Assembly: GCA_003290165.1 (NCBI GenBank)
Contig: QNQO01001150.1
Span: 62,001-126,000 of the forward strand
DNA from: Berberis thunbergii
Taxonomy: Eukaryota; Streptophyta; Magnoliopsida; Ranunculales; Berberidaceae
Length of the DNA: 64,000 nucleotides
Reading direction: 5' to 3'
The notes under the pieces are model-generated. The model had not been told where the DNA came from and ran no database searches. It saw only the letters and a program-made list of their open reading frames with translations. Positions 12,061 through 23,055 of this stretch are shown here, in pieces; the first letter of the stretch is position 1; each line of letters begins with the position of its first letter. A program made the translations under genes and the position numbers.

Positions 12061-13325
12061 CCATGAGATCTGTCGTGGGCCTCTACCATAATATCTTTTA
12101 CCAGGGGCACAAGGCCATTGGGCACTAGCTTGACAATATCCCCTTGTCTCCTTGTTCTTTAATATAGCAATAACCCAAAGCATATAGTCCATCTGGAGCA
12201 GTGGCCCATCCTCCTGTATTAATAATTATCAATCAAATCCACATTTTAACACTTAAAAATTTGAACATTTTAATCTCAGACACATTCAGTAAAACAAACC
12301 CACACACACACACACACAACAACAACCTGCAGTTTCATGGGAGGTTTGACTGAAGAAAACAGTAACCTCTCTCTTGTGAGCATCAGCATCACCAATGGTA
12401 TCAAAACCTAGAAAAGACCTAGCAGCAAGAATGCATGGAATCTTCGAAAAATTTGGTGTATCCGTGTCTGACACATATTTGACATTGACACTCATTCGAC
12501 ATACCTTTGACACGTGTCAGACATTTGGTCAATGTGTCGGCAGGATCAGACACACGGTCAATGTGGTCAACATGTCGAACACACTTCCGACACACCAAAA
12601 ACTTGGTTAGAACACATTTAAGCCTCATCAACCAACTTTATTTTATTTTTTATTTTTAGGGGCTCAAATAACCACCTAATTTGAAGGTTGTTAGTCCATT
12701 AGAAGTGGGAAACTTTCAATTACTATTTACAAGTCAAGATAGAAATGGCGATGAAAAGTCACTAAAACATAGAGGTAGTCTATGTTTCTTCTTAATCTTT
12801 ATTTATTCTTCTCACCTTTACCTCTTTACTTTGTTTTTTCTTGCGACAAAGTGTCAACTTCTTTCCACTTTTATGTCTCTTATTCTTTTTCTCTATTGTT
12901 CTTTTTTCATGTTCTTTTCTATTTATTTCATACTTGCAATTTTGAGATGAATATATTGTTTGCATATCATTTTCATCTTCAGACTTCTTATTTTATTCTA
13001 CTTAAATTCTTTCTTTATTGAATTTTCATTTAAATGAAATGATTTAATTGAAAAAAAAAGGTATGACGTGTCGATGTATCATCGTATCCTAATTTTTCAA
13101 AAATTATCGAGTCAGCATATCGTGTCTATATTTGACATGACGTGCGGATCCACATTCGTGCATCCTTGTCTAGCAGTAGTTAAAAAAGAGTTCGTGTAGA
13201 ATCCAACCAGACAACTACTGGAATAATTTCTATGCTTCTACGTCTCATCAAATAGAGACTTGCTTATGAGTGAGCTCAGGTCCCCTCCTCCACTGGAAAG
13301 AGTTGGTGTTGAAGCTGTTGCTTTC
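12061..13325 (-). pseudogene. GH19 chitinase pseudogene, split by a hAT insertion
   Basis: Family GH19 chitinases cut chitin in fungal walls (PR-3 type defence proteins). Read on the - strand, 13325-13169 encodes GGGDLSSLISKSLFDE followed by an in-frame stop and KHRN; after the insertion 12426-13168 the frame resumes as RSFLGFDTIGDADAHKRE and FFSQTSHETA. An intron with correct ends (12326 down to 12214) is followed by [16 protein letters not shown]. Then a frame change leads to [20 protein letters not shown], a GH19 signature. The catalytic Glu region HE(T) is still visible. The chitin-binding domain and the C-terminal half are not seen. One stop, one frameshift and the transposon make it dead. 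Confidence 0.85.
12426..13168. mobile_element. Non-autonomous hAT element, 743 bp, inside chitinase
   Basis: The ends are CAAGAATGCATGGAA and, read from the right, CAAGGATGCACGAAT. Flanks are an 8-bp duplication with one mismatch: cctagcag (12418-12425) and tctagcag (13169-13176). The ends contain repeated GTGTCxGACAC-type motifs. There is no transposase. Its right end is closely similar in plan to the left end of the element at 26971-27991 (ATGCACG, GACATG, GATACGAT, AATTTTTxAAAAA), so the two belong to one family. Confidence 0.85.
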
Positions 13326-13330
13326 ACTTA

Positions 13331-13847
13331 AACTGTGTCATGGAATCGGGATGCATTAAATGGGTGAAATGTAAAATAGAAATAGCTTTATGTATTGAAA
13401 ATCTAAAAGTCAACTCACTTAATTTGTCAAGTTTGCTTTCTCTACTAGCTTGAGCATCATTCCTGCTAGCACAATTGTTGAAGTATTTTCGAGGGAGTAT
13501 TGAGAAGCGATGGCCATGATTTGTACAAGACAAACTAATGCACTGTCATGCAGTGGTAACAGTTTTACTTGTACTATATCGATCTAACAACGTAATGGAT
13601 TACTTGAAATGAAAAGGATAACAAATAGCAATAAATTGAGACAAATTTAAGAAATAAATAAAACTGAAAATCAAGAAGTACTCTGTTTGAGGTTTAACTC
13701 ATCATATCAAGCCCACCTTCCATTGATGACTCCTTTATTCATAACTAACCTAAGCTTGTTAGTTTCAAAGAAAATAAACAATTAAGTGGCTTCTTAAAGA
13801 AGCTAAATAAATCTCTAAACAAAACGCTACCGGCTACTATAGCCTAG
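13331..13847. other. No gene assigned, upstream side of the chitinase remnant
   Basis: On the - strand an ATG at 13515-13517 opens a short frame that could be the lost first exon of the chitinase. It has no convincing signal peptide, so I leave it unassigned. Nothing else is recognisable up to the chromovirus LTR at 13848. Confidence 0.3.
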
Positions 13848-14438
13848 TGTCACGAGCCATCTCTAAAAATATCCCTCATCAAGGCAATAAGGCATTTAAG
13901 GCATCATATGGACGCTGGCAGTAGGCCCGCAAAGGCCCGATGGAGCAGCAAGCTTTTCGAGATGCTTCGGAAGGTTCTAGAGTGCTCTTGGACATTCTAG
14001 CTCAGCTTTCTCTAGAGTGTTCTAGCATGGATGAGTCTAGAACACCCTTGTACAGATTTGTATAGTATTTTCTAGAAGCCTCCTTGTATTTTCTGGTTCC
14101 TTTGGAGGTGGGAACTTTCTAGATGCATAGAGAATACTCCTTTGAATGAGGATTGTATAAGGTTCTAGGCTAAAAGCCTCTAGGACTTTAAGAGCCTATA
14201 AATAGGCCTTGGCATTCATTTGTACAGATCATAGAAACACTTGTACAACTCTCTCAAGCAATACAAAGCATTCTTTCAAAAAGCCTAAACACTTGTGCCT
14301 TAGCATTTTCCCCACTTAAGCTTCTGTAGCATCATTTAGCATTAGCCAAGCATCGAAGTGCCTTGACTAGTTAGTCCGACGGGAGTGTGACGCTAGTGGG
14401 CAGGGTGTTAGCCAAGGGAAAAAGGTCAGCACGTGACA
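13848..14438 (+). repeat. Chromovirus 5' LTR
   Basis: TGTCACGAGCC to CACGTGACA, 591 bp. A promoter-like region is visible near the middle (gagcctataaataggcc at about 14190), giving a likely transcription start around 14220-14230. Confidence 0.95.
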
Positions 14439-14440
14439 CG

Positions 14441-14452
14441 TGGTATCAGAGC
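14441..14452 (+). other. Primer binding site of the chromovirus
   Basis: TGGTATCAGAGC, two bases after the 5' LTR, is the exact plant consensus complementary to the 3' end of initiator Met-tRNA. Confidence 0.9.
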
Positions 14453-14519
14453 AGCGACGATCGTAGGGGCAGTCTTGCTGAAGTTGCGTTGTGCTAGCTG
14501 CTGTGTGTACGAAGGTTAG

Positions 14520-15790
14520 ATGCGGAGCAATCTGATCATGTCAAGAAACAAAGAGAGTGCTGTTGGAGGGTCCGTGATCGAGGAGACTGGAAGAAAGACT
14601 AGTCGGACCAGCATGCTTGAGGATCGAATGGCCAAGGTGGAGCTGACCGTTGGCGATCTCCAGGACAGCGTCGGGGAGATGGAACAGAAGGTTGAGTCCT
14701 TCAATGGGACGTTGGCTAGCATCACCATGGATATCGAGCAACTCGATAGCCGCGTCCATGACCTTGAGCTTGGCACTGTGGAAGCCAAGGACGAGACTGA
14801 ACTTCTCGTCAACCAAGTTGCGGATGCCATGCGCAACGAGATGGGCCAGCTCAAGGACACGCTGATGAGGCAGCTCCAAGCCATCCGGGAGCAGGTTGAG
14901 TCCTTGCAATCGGACGTCAACCTATGTAAGGCGGCTGTGGCAGGTAGTGCTACTGTACGAGAGGGTCCAAGGATGAAGGTGCCCGAGCCGCCAAGGTACC
15001 ATGGGAAGCGCGATGCTAGAGAGCTCGACAACTTCCTATGGAGTGTTGAAAAATATTTCGACGCGATGCGCTTGGACGACGATGAGTCCAAGATCACCAC
15101 CGTCACCATGTACTTGGGTGATGATGTCATCCTTTGGTGGAGAAGGCGTGAGTCAGATATCAAGAAGGGTCTTTGCTCGCTTAAGACTTGGGACGAGTTC
15201 AAGGCGGATTTCAAGCGGCAATTCTATCCGAAGAATGCGGAGGAAGTTGCTATGAAGAGGCTGCATGGACTCAAGCATACGGGGTCGATCAAAGAGTACA
15301 TCGAGCAGTTCACTTCTTATGCTTGAAGTCTCGGACGTGCCGGAGAAGACTCAGCTCATCTACTTCATGGATGGACTACAACGATGGGCTGATCAAGAGT
15401 TAAAGAAACGCAACGTTCAATCACTTGCGGAGGCCATCGCAGTTGCCGAATCCTTGTTCGAATACATGGCTGATTCGAAAAGCCACAAGGGCGGTAGCAA
15501 AGGAAAAGTTGGGGGAGCAAAACCCACTGAAAGAAGCAGCAGTAGCAGCGGCGGCAAGCAGTTCGAGAGGAAGGACAAAGCCAAGCAGTCCTTCTCGGAT
15601 AGCAAGGTGAAAAACCGCGACTGCTTCTTGTGCGGAGGGCCGCACTGGGCTAGGGAGTGCCCACAGCGACAGAAGCTCAATGCGATGATCGCTGGCAAGA
15701 GTGGATCGTCCGGGGAATCATCGGGGGATGAGGCGCAAATGGGGACTTTACGCTTGCTAAACAGCGTCAAGGCTACGGTGGAGCAAAGCA
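14520..15790 (+). pseudogene. gag: Chromovirus gag (frameshifted)
   Basis: Gag forms the particle that packages element RNA. The frame opens at ATG 14520 with a heptad-rich N-terminal coiled coil (about residues 25-135). The capsid-type retrotransposon gag domain follows, with WWRRRESD, FKADFKRQFYP and [11 protein letters not shown]. At about 15317 a one-base loss moves the reading into the next frame, which continues with [19 protein letters not shown] Ser/Lys-rich linker precedes a zinc knuckle [13 protein letters not shown] (15622-15660, C-x2-C-x3-H-x4-C, one residue shorter than the usual spacing). The shift truncates the product before the knuckle. The boundary with protease is approximate. 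Confidence 0.9.
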
Positions 15791-18700
15791 ACGTGGCTAA
15801 GGTAAGTACGCTACCCCGTTCAAAGAAATCTGCTCTTATGTTTGTGGAAGCCAAGGTAAATGGCAAGGCTTCAAAGGCACTCGTCGACACGGGTGCAACA
15901 CAGAACTTTGTTGCTTTGAAGGAGGCAACAAGGCTGGGTGTGCAGTACACCAAGGAGTCAGGCACCTTGAAGACCGTCAACACAGCACCGGTGCCTATCC
16001 ATGGTGTAGCACGAGGCGTCTCCCTTCATTTGGGCGAATGGAAGGGGACGGTGGACCTGACTGTCGTCATGATGGACGACTTCTCATTGGTGCTGGGCAT
16101 GAAGTTCATGGATACAGTGAAGCCATGGACATTAGAAAGGGACGGGTCGACGATTATTGCAAAGGACCGAGAAGCATGCTCTGTCCCTGTCACTCGGGAG
16201 ATCGTGGAAGCCAAGATGTTGTCAGCCATTCAAGTGAAGAAAGGCGTGCAAAAGGGGCAAGCAACATTTGTGGCCACGTTGATCGAAGATGGGCCTCAAC
16301 CCAGCAAGGTTCCGAAGGAGGTAGCTGCGGTTTTGAAAGAGTACAAAGATGTCATGCCTCCAGAGCTACCCAAGAGACTTCCTCCAAGAAGGGAAGTCGA
16401 TCATATGATCGAGCTGGAGCCAGGGGCTAGGCCTCCAGCCATGGCGCCTTATCGGATGGCACCGCCAGAGTTGGAAGAGCTACGCAAGCAACTCAAGGAG
16501 CTGCTGGACACGGGTTTCATTCGGCCATCCAAGGCCCCATTCGGTGCACCAGTATTGTTCCAACGCAAGCACTACGGGTCCTTGCGTATGTGCATCGATT
16601 ACCGAGCACTTAACAAAGTAACCATCAAGAACAAGTATCCAATTCCTTTGGTTGCCGATCTTTTCGATAGGCTCGGTAAAGCCAGATACTTTTCTAAACT
16701 AGATCTCCGATCGGGGTATTGGCAAGTGCGCATAGCCAAAGGGGATGAGCCAAAGACGGCATGCGTCACTCGCTATGGGTCTTAAGAGTTCTTGGTGATG
16801 CCTTTTGGTCTCACCAATGCCCCGGCTACTTTCTGCACTTTAATGAACATAATCTTTCAACCTTTCTTGGATAAATTTGTAGTCGTCTATCTCGACGATA
16901 TCGTCGTGTATAGCGACAACTTGGAAGAACATGTGCATCACTTGCGACAGGTTTTCCAAGCATTGCGGGAGATCGAGTTGTACGTGAAATTGGAGAAGTG
17001 CTCGTTCGCCCAAGACGAGGTGTCCTTCTTGGGGCACCGCATCAAGGCTGGAAAGATCATGATGGAACGGGACAAAGTGCAGGCCATCAATGAATGGGAG
17101 CCACCCAAGAACGTTTCGGAGCCACGTTCTTTCCTTGGGCTGGCCAATTATTATCGGAGATTCATTTTGAGATACTCGGCGAGAGCAGCCCCACTGACCG
17201 ACTTGCTGAAGAAGAAGGTGCAGTGGCATTGGAGTGAGAAATGCCAAGAAGCGTTCGATGTTTTGAAGAAGGCAGTCACCAAGGAACCTGTCTTGGCCTT
17301 GCCCGATTATGCTAAGTCGTTCGAACTTCACACCGATGCATCAGATTTTGCCATCGGAGGGGTGCTTATGCAAGAGGGGCATCCCGTAGCCTATGAGTCT
17401 CGCAAGCTCAATGATACTGAAAGACGGTACCCGGTGCATGACAAGGAGATGACAGTCATCATTCATTGCTAGCAGACTTGGAGGAACTATTTGCTTGGGA
17501 GTCGGTTTACCATCATGACTGACAATGTTGCTACAAGTTATTTTCAAAATCAGAAGAAGATCAGCCCCAAGCAAGCTCGGTGGCAAGATTTCTTAGCAGA
17601 GTTCGATTATGTCATGGAGTACAAGCCGGGCAAAGTTAATGTTGTTGATGATGCTCTCAGCCGAAAGGCCATGCTCTCTAGCGCAAGCAGCGCCGCTAGC
17701 AACCTTCTTGATCGGATCAAGGAAGGGACTTCTCAAGACCCCTTGGCCAAGGGACTCATGGAGATGGCCAAGGAGGGGAAGACTCGACGGTTTTGGGTAG
17801 AGGATGGGGTGCTCTACACCGTCTGTCGTCACATTTATGTGCCTAAGTGGGATAATCTTAGGCGAGACATCATGAAGGAGTGCCATGATTCAATGTGGGC
17901 TGGCCATCCGGGGATGCAGCAGACATTGGCACTCTTGGAGGTGGACTACTATTGGCCTCATATGTGGAACGATATCGAGGCCTATGTGAAGATTTGTCTT
18001 GTGTGCCAACAAGACAAGATAGAGCAACGAGTACCGGCAGGACTATTGCAGCCTTTGCCGATTCCGGAAAGGCCATGGGAGAGTGTATCGATGGATTTCA
18101 TATCGGCCTTGCCCAAGTCTGATGGGTATGGCTCTATTATGGTGGTGGTCGATCGCTTTTCCAAGTATGGAACTTTCATACCTGCCCCACGCGATTGCAC
18201 GGCCGAGCAAGTCGCTAAGTTGTTCTTTCAGCATGTGGTGAAGTATTGGGGCTTGCCTCGGAGCATCATAAGTGATCGGGACCCAAGGTTCACAGCAAAA
18301 TTCTGGACGGAGTTATTCAAGCTCTTGGGTTTGGGTCTACACTTTTCAACAAGCTTTCACCCGCAAAGCGATGGGCAAACAGAAAGGGTGAATGCCTTGT
18401 TGGAGTTATACCTGAGGCACTTTGTGGGTGCCAACCAGAAGGATTGGGCCAAGTTGATGGATGTGGCTCAATTCTCATTCAACTTGCAGCGGTCCGAATC
18501 GACGCAACAAAGTCCGTTCGAGATCGTCATGGGCCAGCAGCCCTTGACTCCACAAGCCGTTGCGTCGGGCTACACGGGTAGCAGCCCCGCTGCGTACAAG
18601 CTTGCACGAGGGTGGCATGAGCAGCTTGATATAACGAAGGCGTACATGGACAAGGCATCTAAGAAGATGAAGAAGTGGGCAGACAAGCATAGACGCCCTC

Positions 18701-19176
18701 TCGAGTTCCAAGTGGGCGAGATGGTCATGGTAAAGTTGCTGCCACAACAGTTCAAGGTCTTTCGCTCGGTGCACAAGGGACTAGTGCGGAAGTACGAGGG
18801 ACCATTTCCTGTCCTACGGAAGATCGGGAGAGTTTCTTACAAGCTTGAGTTGCCGCCCAAACTCAAGATTCATCCGGTGTTCCATGTGAGCATGCTCAAG
18901 CCCTACCATGGTGATAAAGAAGATCCAACGAGGGGCGAGTCACATCGGTCACCAACCGCGGTCGTGGCTTCCTTTGATCGAAAGATCGAGAGCATCGAGC
19001 CAAAGAGGTTCATCCGACGGAGGGGTGTGCCAAGCTATAATGAGTATCTCATTCGATGGAAGGGACTACCGAACAGTGAGGCCTCATGGGAGAAAGAGGA
19101 CGACCTATGGCAATTCCGGGGCGGGCAAGATCACGGAGTTCGAGGCACGGTCTTGACAGGGTCGTCAAGGACTTGA
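15791..19176 (+). pseudogene. pol: Chromovirus pol: PR-RT-RH-IN-chromodomain, two stops
   Basis: Domains in order: aspartic protease ([11 protein letters not shown] near 15880); reverse transcriptase from about 16390 with the YLDD active site at 16888-16899; RNase H ([14 protein letters not shown] near 17330); integrase zinc region (H-H-C-C, about 17880-18010); integrase core with its D, D and E near 18093, 18272 and 18379 (MDFISALPKS, ISDRDPRF, DGQTERVN); and a C-terminal chromodomain (YLIRWKGLPNSEASWE, about 18960-19130). A TAA at 16783-16785 interrupts the reverse transcriptase between its substrate and active-site motifs, and a TAG at 17470-17472 interrupts RNase H. Otherwise the frame is open to 19176, so decay is recent. 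Confidence 0.95.
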
Positions 19177-19187
19177 GTAGGGGAGAA
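19174..19187 (+). other. Polypurine tract of the chromovirus
   Basis: Purine-rich gagtaggggagaa directly precedes the 3' LTR. It is the expected primer for plus-strand DNA synthesis. Confidence 0.85.
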
Positions 19188-19806
19188 TGTCACGAGCCAT
19201 CTCTAAAAATATCCCTCACCAAGGCAACAAGGCATCCAAGGCATCATATGGACGCTGACAGTAGGCCCGCAAAGGCCCGATGGAGCAGCAAGCTTTTTGA
19301 GATGCTTCGGAAGGTTCTAGAGTGTTCTTGGACATTCTAGCTCAGCTTTCTCTAGAGTGTTCTAGCATGGATGAGTCTAAAACACCCTTGTACATATTTG
19401 TATAGTATTTTCTAGAAGCCTCCTTGTATTTTCTGGTTCCTTTGGAGGTGGAAACTTTCTAGATGCATAGAGAATACTCCTTTGAATGAGGATTGTAGAA
19501 GGTTCTAGGCTAAAAGCCTCTAGGACTTTAAGAGCCTATAAATAGGCCTTGGCATTCATTTGTACAAGTCATAGAAACACTTGTACAACTCTCTCAAGCA
19601 ATACAAAGCATTCTTTCAAAAAGCCTAAACACTTGTGCCTTTGCATTTTCCCCACTTAAGCTTCCGTAGCATCACTTAGCATTAGCCAAGCATCACTTAG
19701 CATTTTCCCCACTTAAGCTTCCGTAGCATCACTTAGCATTAGTCCGACGGGAGTGTGACGCTAGTGGGCAGCGTGTTAACCAAGGGAAAAAGGTCAGCAC
19801 GTGACA
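19188..19806 (+). repeat. Chromovirus 3' LTR with internal tandem duplication
   Basis: This is the partner of 13848-14438. Near its end the segment catcacttagcattttcccc...gcattag is present twice (about 19640-19740). The duplicate replaces a 27-bp stretch that the 5' LTR still has (catcgaagtgcc...), so the copies differ in length as well as by point changes. Confidence 0.95.
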
Positions 19807-21419
19807 CTAGGCTCATAAGCTAGACAGAGGACCAATCCACTTCCCAATTATCAAAATAAATTGAATTCTAATCACTTTGCCTCTAAGGAAAACATGTCCT
19901 TGATCTTGAAATCAAAGAAGTCGTCATCACGGAAATAATGCAAAGTTAACCTGAAGTAGATGTCCATGGTGCATTCCATGATACGAACTGGCGATGGCTA
20001 AAGCATCCATATCTGCGGGACCACCAGCAATGAACAAAATTTGCCCAATAATGCGACAATGCCCACGAAACTTTCCTAAATGACTACTTGCCATGGACAG
20101 AGGAACTGACTGAGGCATTCTCAAAAGACCATCTCAACATGTGACATGACAAAAGGGATTTGGAAATTTTGTTTTTTGTTTTTTGTTTTTTGTTTTTTGT
20201 TTTTTGTTTTTTTTATCATTTTACTTTTAAAATTACTCGGGGCCATTCTTTATTCCTCGAGATGTTTGTTTTTAATATGGTTAGTTCAACGCCCTTTAAA
20301 ATGTCTTGAGATGTGAGTTCAAATTCGATGATATGTGTTAGTCTTTTCAAAGCTCTTTGAAATCAAGGTTATTTTTTTTCTCGAGATGTATATTATGATC
20401 TTGGCACAATTAAAGGGTTCTATCTAATTAGTAATTTGAGGGGGCTATGTCATTAGCATTGCCAATAAGGGAAGCGATGGTGAGGTCTTTTTGCATGTGA
20501 GGTCAAAGTTTCTATTCATCGTCAATTGGAATTGGGATCTAAAGTAAATGTTGGACAAAGTTTGGTCTAATCGCTAAGCTAGCTATTCCTAATACTAGGG
20601 GGGAAATAGCCCAAGTAAAACTCAAATTATCGAACAATGATCAGTAAACTTGAATAAGCTTTGAGCTTCACTCCAACTCAATTGTTGTTACTTGAAAAAA
20701 ATATAAATTAGGGCACTGCTACAAGTACTCGGTTGCCGACTATTTGGCTCAGTTGCACCAACTATTTTTTGCACCAACATTTTGGGATGTTTAAATATTG
20801 TTGCATCAAACTAAAATATGTAATACCGACTTACCATTATTTATCAATAAAAATTATTTGATGGTGAAATTTTCTCATTTAGGAGCGTTAATTGAAATAA
20901 TAATATTAACTAGTATCTGTAAAACAAAAATTTAGTCACGCATTCGTTAAATTTCAAATTTTCTAATCTTTGTCACAAGTTCTATAATAGATAATAAAAC
21001 TATGGTAGTTTTTTTTTTAAGAAGAAGAAGAAGATCAAACGGGGTTTTAAAGAGTCTCAAACCTTAATACTATGGTAGTTTGTTTAAACAAGAAATACAC
21101 ATCAAAAGAATATTTGTTTTGCCAAATATACTCGTATGAATACAATATTCATCAACCATAGAGTAGTTGAAAAAACTAATATATGATATAAAAAATTTGC
21201 ATTTAAATCAAAACAGAAAATTTTGCATCCAAAAATTTACAATAGGAACTTTCATACAAAGTCACTAATCAATTTTCCTCTCCTTGTAATAGATTAGTTT
21301 TGTCTTAGGGTTAGCAAAACATGTTAGAACAAACCAAGCAATTTTTAAAAGCTAAATCTAAAACCAAAATTGAGGGCATCGAACCAAACAGTCAAATACA
21401 CGTAGCAACTCCCACAAAT
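19807..21419. other. Gene-poor AT-rich DNA; (TTTTTTG)n at 20167-20214
   Basis: A 65-codon - strand open frame (19927-20124) translates to an unrecognised peptide. In another frame the - strand reads DDDFFDFKIKDMFSLEAK and a stop, which could be the worn end of another Ty3 Pol, but this is weak. A heptanucleotide repeat TTTTTTG runs for about 48 bases. No other structure is seen. Confidence 0.4.
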
Positions 21420-21900
21420 TATCACAGACATTGAAACAAAATCTGATTAGAGTAGATGAAATTTGGTATTACTTGATGGGTGATATGATTGTGCTACTCA
21501 GGCCTAAAAACAATTTTTTGTAGGGAGTTGTAGGATTTTGTTGTTTTTAAACCCAAAATGGTTGTTCAATCATGGTCTCTACCACAGATTGATTAAACTA
21601 GATGGTTCTAAAGGTTTTCTTTTGACTTCTGAAAAATAAAATGTTGCAAATCAGAAATATCCTTAATGTTACTCGGGCACTTTATGGAACTGATCCATGG
21701 ATTACCTATTCAACCAGTCAGTTTTAGATTTCTTCCCAGGTTTGTTTGGGATGTTTTTGTAGTTACTGACTAATAAAGTGAAGGAAAGAATCTAATATTA
21801 TTTCCAGTGAAGTGATAAGGAATTGGAAACATTGGTTTAGCAGTTCCCCCCTTTGTTCATGTATAAACTTATAGTTTAATTATTCAATTTTAAATAAAAC
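21420..21900. repeat. Segmental duplication, copy 1
   Basis: It matches 22950-23055 plus 25235-25690 in order. Shared landmarks are aaacaaaatctgattagag, gagttgtaggattttg, ccaaaatg-ttgtt, gatggttctaaag and ggaaacattggttta. The match continues to the thaumatin-like 3' end at about 22560-22640. The repeat is diverged and carries different later insertions in each copy. Confidence 0.7.
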
Positions 21901-21934
21901 ACATAGTCAAGACAACTATACAAATTTTACTATT

Positions 21935-22550
21935 TTTTTTAAAAGGTCAAAAACTCGGGAACAAGGAAATTTACAAGAAATAATCAACCCAAAGTACAAA
22001 ATGCCAACATCCCAGTAAAGACAGATTAGTAGGAAAATAAGTAACTCTTCCGAATTACCAATTCACCAAAACCTTTAAAAAGTCAACCCTAAAAGCCCAT
22101 TCCTAGACGAGGCCCGATGTTATACAAGGATGAGACACACCATACAAAGCTTAGCACCTTCCAATGCCACATTTCAAAGATTTTTCTATTCCGCTCTTCC
22201 ATATTATCCAAAAACGGCACAAGGATAAGAGTCCAAACTAGCCGACTGCCCTATTGAGATACAGGCACCCCTTCCAAGACCTCCACACTTCGACAATGGA
22301 ACTCGGCATGGCCCACTGAAATGCCAAACTTGGCTAGAAAGAAGCTCTAAACTCAAGATGCTAAAGAACAATGCAAGGGAAGGTATGCGGAGGACTCATC
22401 AATCCCTCCACAATCCACACGAGAGCCCTCAATGTTCCTGCCCCTCCCAATGATCACATAGTTGGAAATTGGTTCCAAAGCATAGCCAAACAGACAAGCA
22501 TACCCTAGGAGGAATTAGATTCTTCCAAGCCAATGAAGGTCTACCATAAT
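21935..22550 (-). pseudogene. 5'-truncated LINE, 3' end of ORF2
   Basis: On the - strand the broken reading contains LAWKNLIPPRV, the zf-RVT region found after reverse transcriptase in plant L1 LINEs. In another frame it contains LVWTLILVPFLDNMEERNRK and IFE, the usual tail of plant LINE ORF2. The 3' end at about 21935 is a short A-rich tail (tttttttt on the + strand). It sits in copy 1 of the duplication, between the shared non-coding block and a thaumatin-like 3' fragment; copy 2 lacks it, so it inserted after the duplication or was lost there. Confidence 0.7.
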
Positions 22551-22645
22551 ATTGAAGAGAAGAAAATTTAACTTCGTGTAAAACACAACTTTGTAATTGG
22601 TACCATAAGGGCAGGTAAATGTGCTTGAGAAGAGTCAAGTAGAGC
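22551..22645 (-). pseudogene. Thaumatin-like protein C-terminal fragment
   Basis: The - strand reads SSTFTCPYGTNYKVVF, the last conserved block of thaumatin-like proteins, before the sequence diverges into the LINE remnant. It parallels the end of the larger thaumatin-like pseudogene at 25729-26404 and confirms that this block is a duplicated copy. The rest of the gene is missing. Confidence 0.7.
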
Positions 22646-22949
22646 CTAAGCCACTTTGCAGTTTCACCATAAAGGAAATAACAAGGAAAATAGAATAAAT
22701 GATTTTTACTAAATCCCAGTTTCCTCTCTCTCTCAAATACGATATCGAGAAGAGGGGAAAATGGAATGACGTTTTGAACATCAATGTTCTAAGAAGAAAA
22801 GTTTGTGGCCCTACTCTTTCTCTCTCTCTTCACTTGGCGACAACAATCAAAAGAAAAGCCCAACTACCAAACAATGAACCATACACTTGTATACCTTTGA
22901 GTTTCATTCCAACTTGAGTGTTTTTACTTTAAGGGTAATGGTAGGGCAG

Positions 22950-23055
22950 TAAACAAAATCTGATTAGAGAAGATCAGGTTTCACATTATTTGATAGTTGA
23001 TTTGATTGTGCTAATCAGTTTTTGCATACAAGATATATCAAGAAATACTGAAGTG
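22950..23055. repeat. Segmental duplication, copy 2, left part
   Basis: This is the counterpart of about 21430-21510. It is cut at 23055 by the LINE insertion 23056-25234 and continues at 25235. The 13 bases aaatactgaagtg at 23043-23055 are the left target duplication of that insertion. Confidence 0.7.

Larger units (their letters stand above)
13848..19806 (+). mobile_element. Ty3 chromovirus retrotransposon, nearly complete (5.96 kb)
   Basis: Two LTRs (591 and 619 bp, roughly 3% different by eye) bound an internal region with primer site, gag, protease, reverse transcriptase, RNase H, integrase, chromodomain and polypurine tract, in the Ty3 order. The 4-bp duplication ctag lies on both sides (13844-13847 and 19807-19810). 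One gag frameshift and two in-frame stops in pol make this copy unable to act alone. The C-terminal chromodomain identifies it as a chromovirus, a group that uses this domain to target chromatin. The sub-lineage is not resolved. Confidence 0.95.

Noticed and set aside
14516..15214. 232-codon - strand open frame
   Set aside because: Mirror frame of chromovirus gag; the + strand has the recognisable domain.
19927..20124. 65-codon - strand frame as a gene fragment
   Set aside because: Unrecognised; neighbouring frame hints at a Ty3 Pol end, but too weakly to call.
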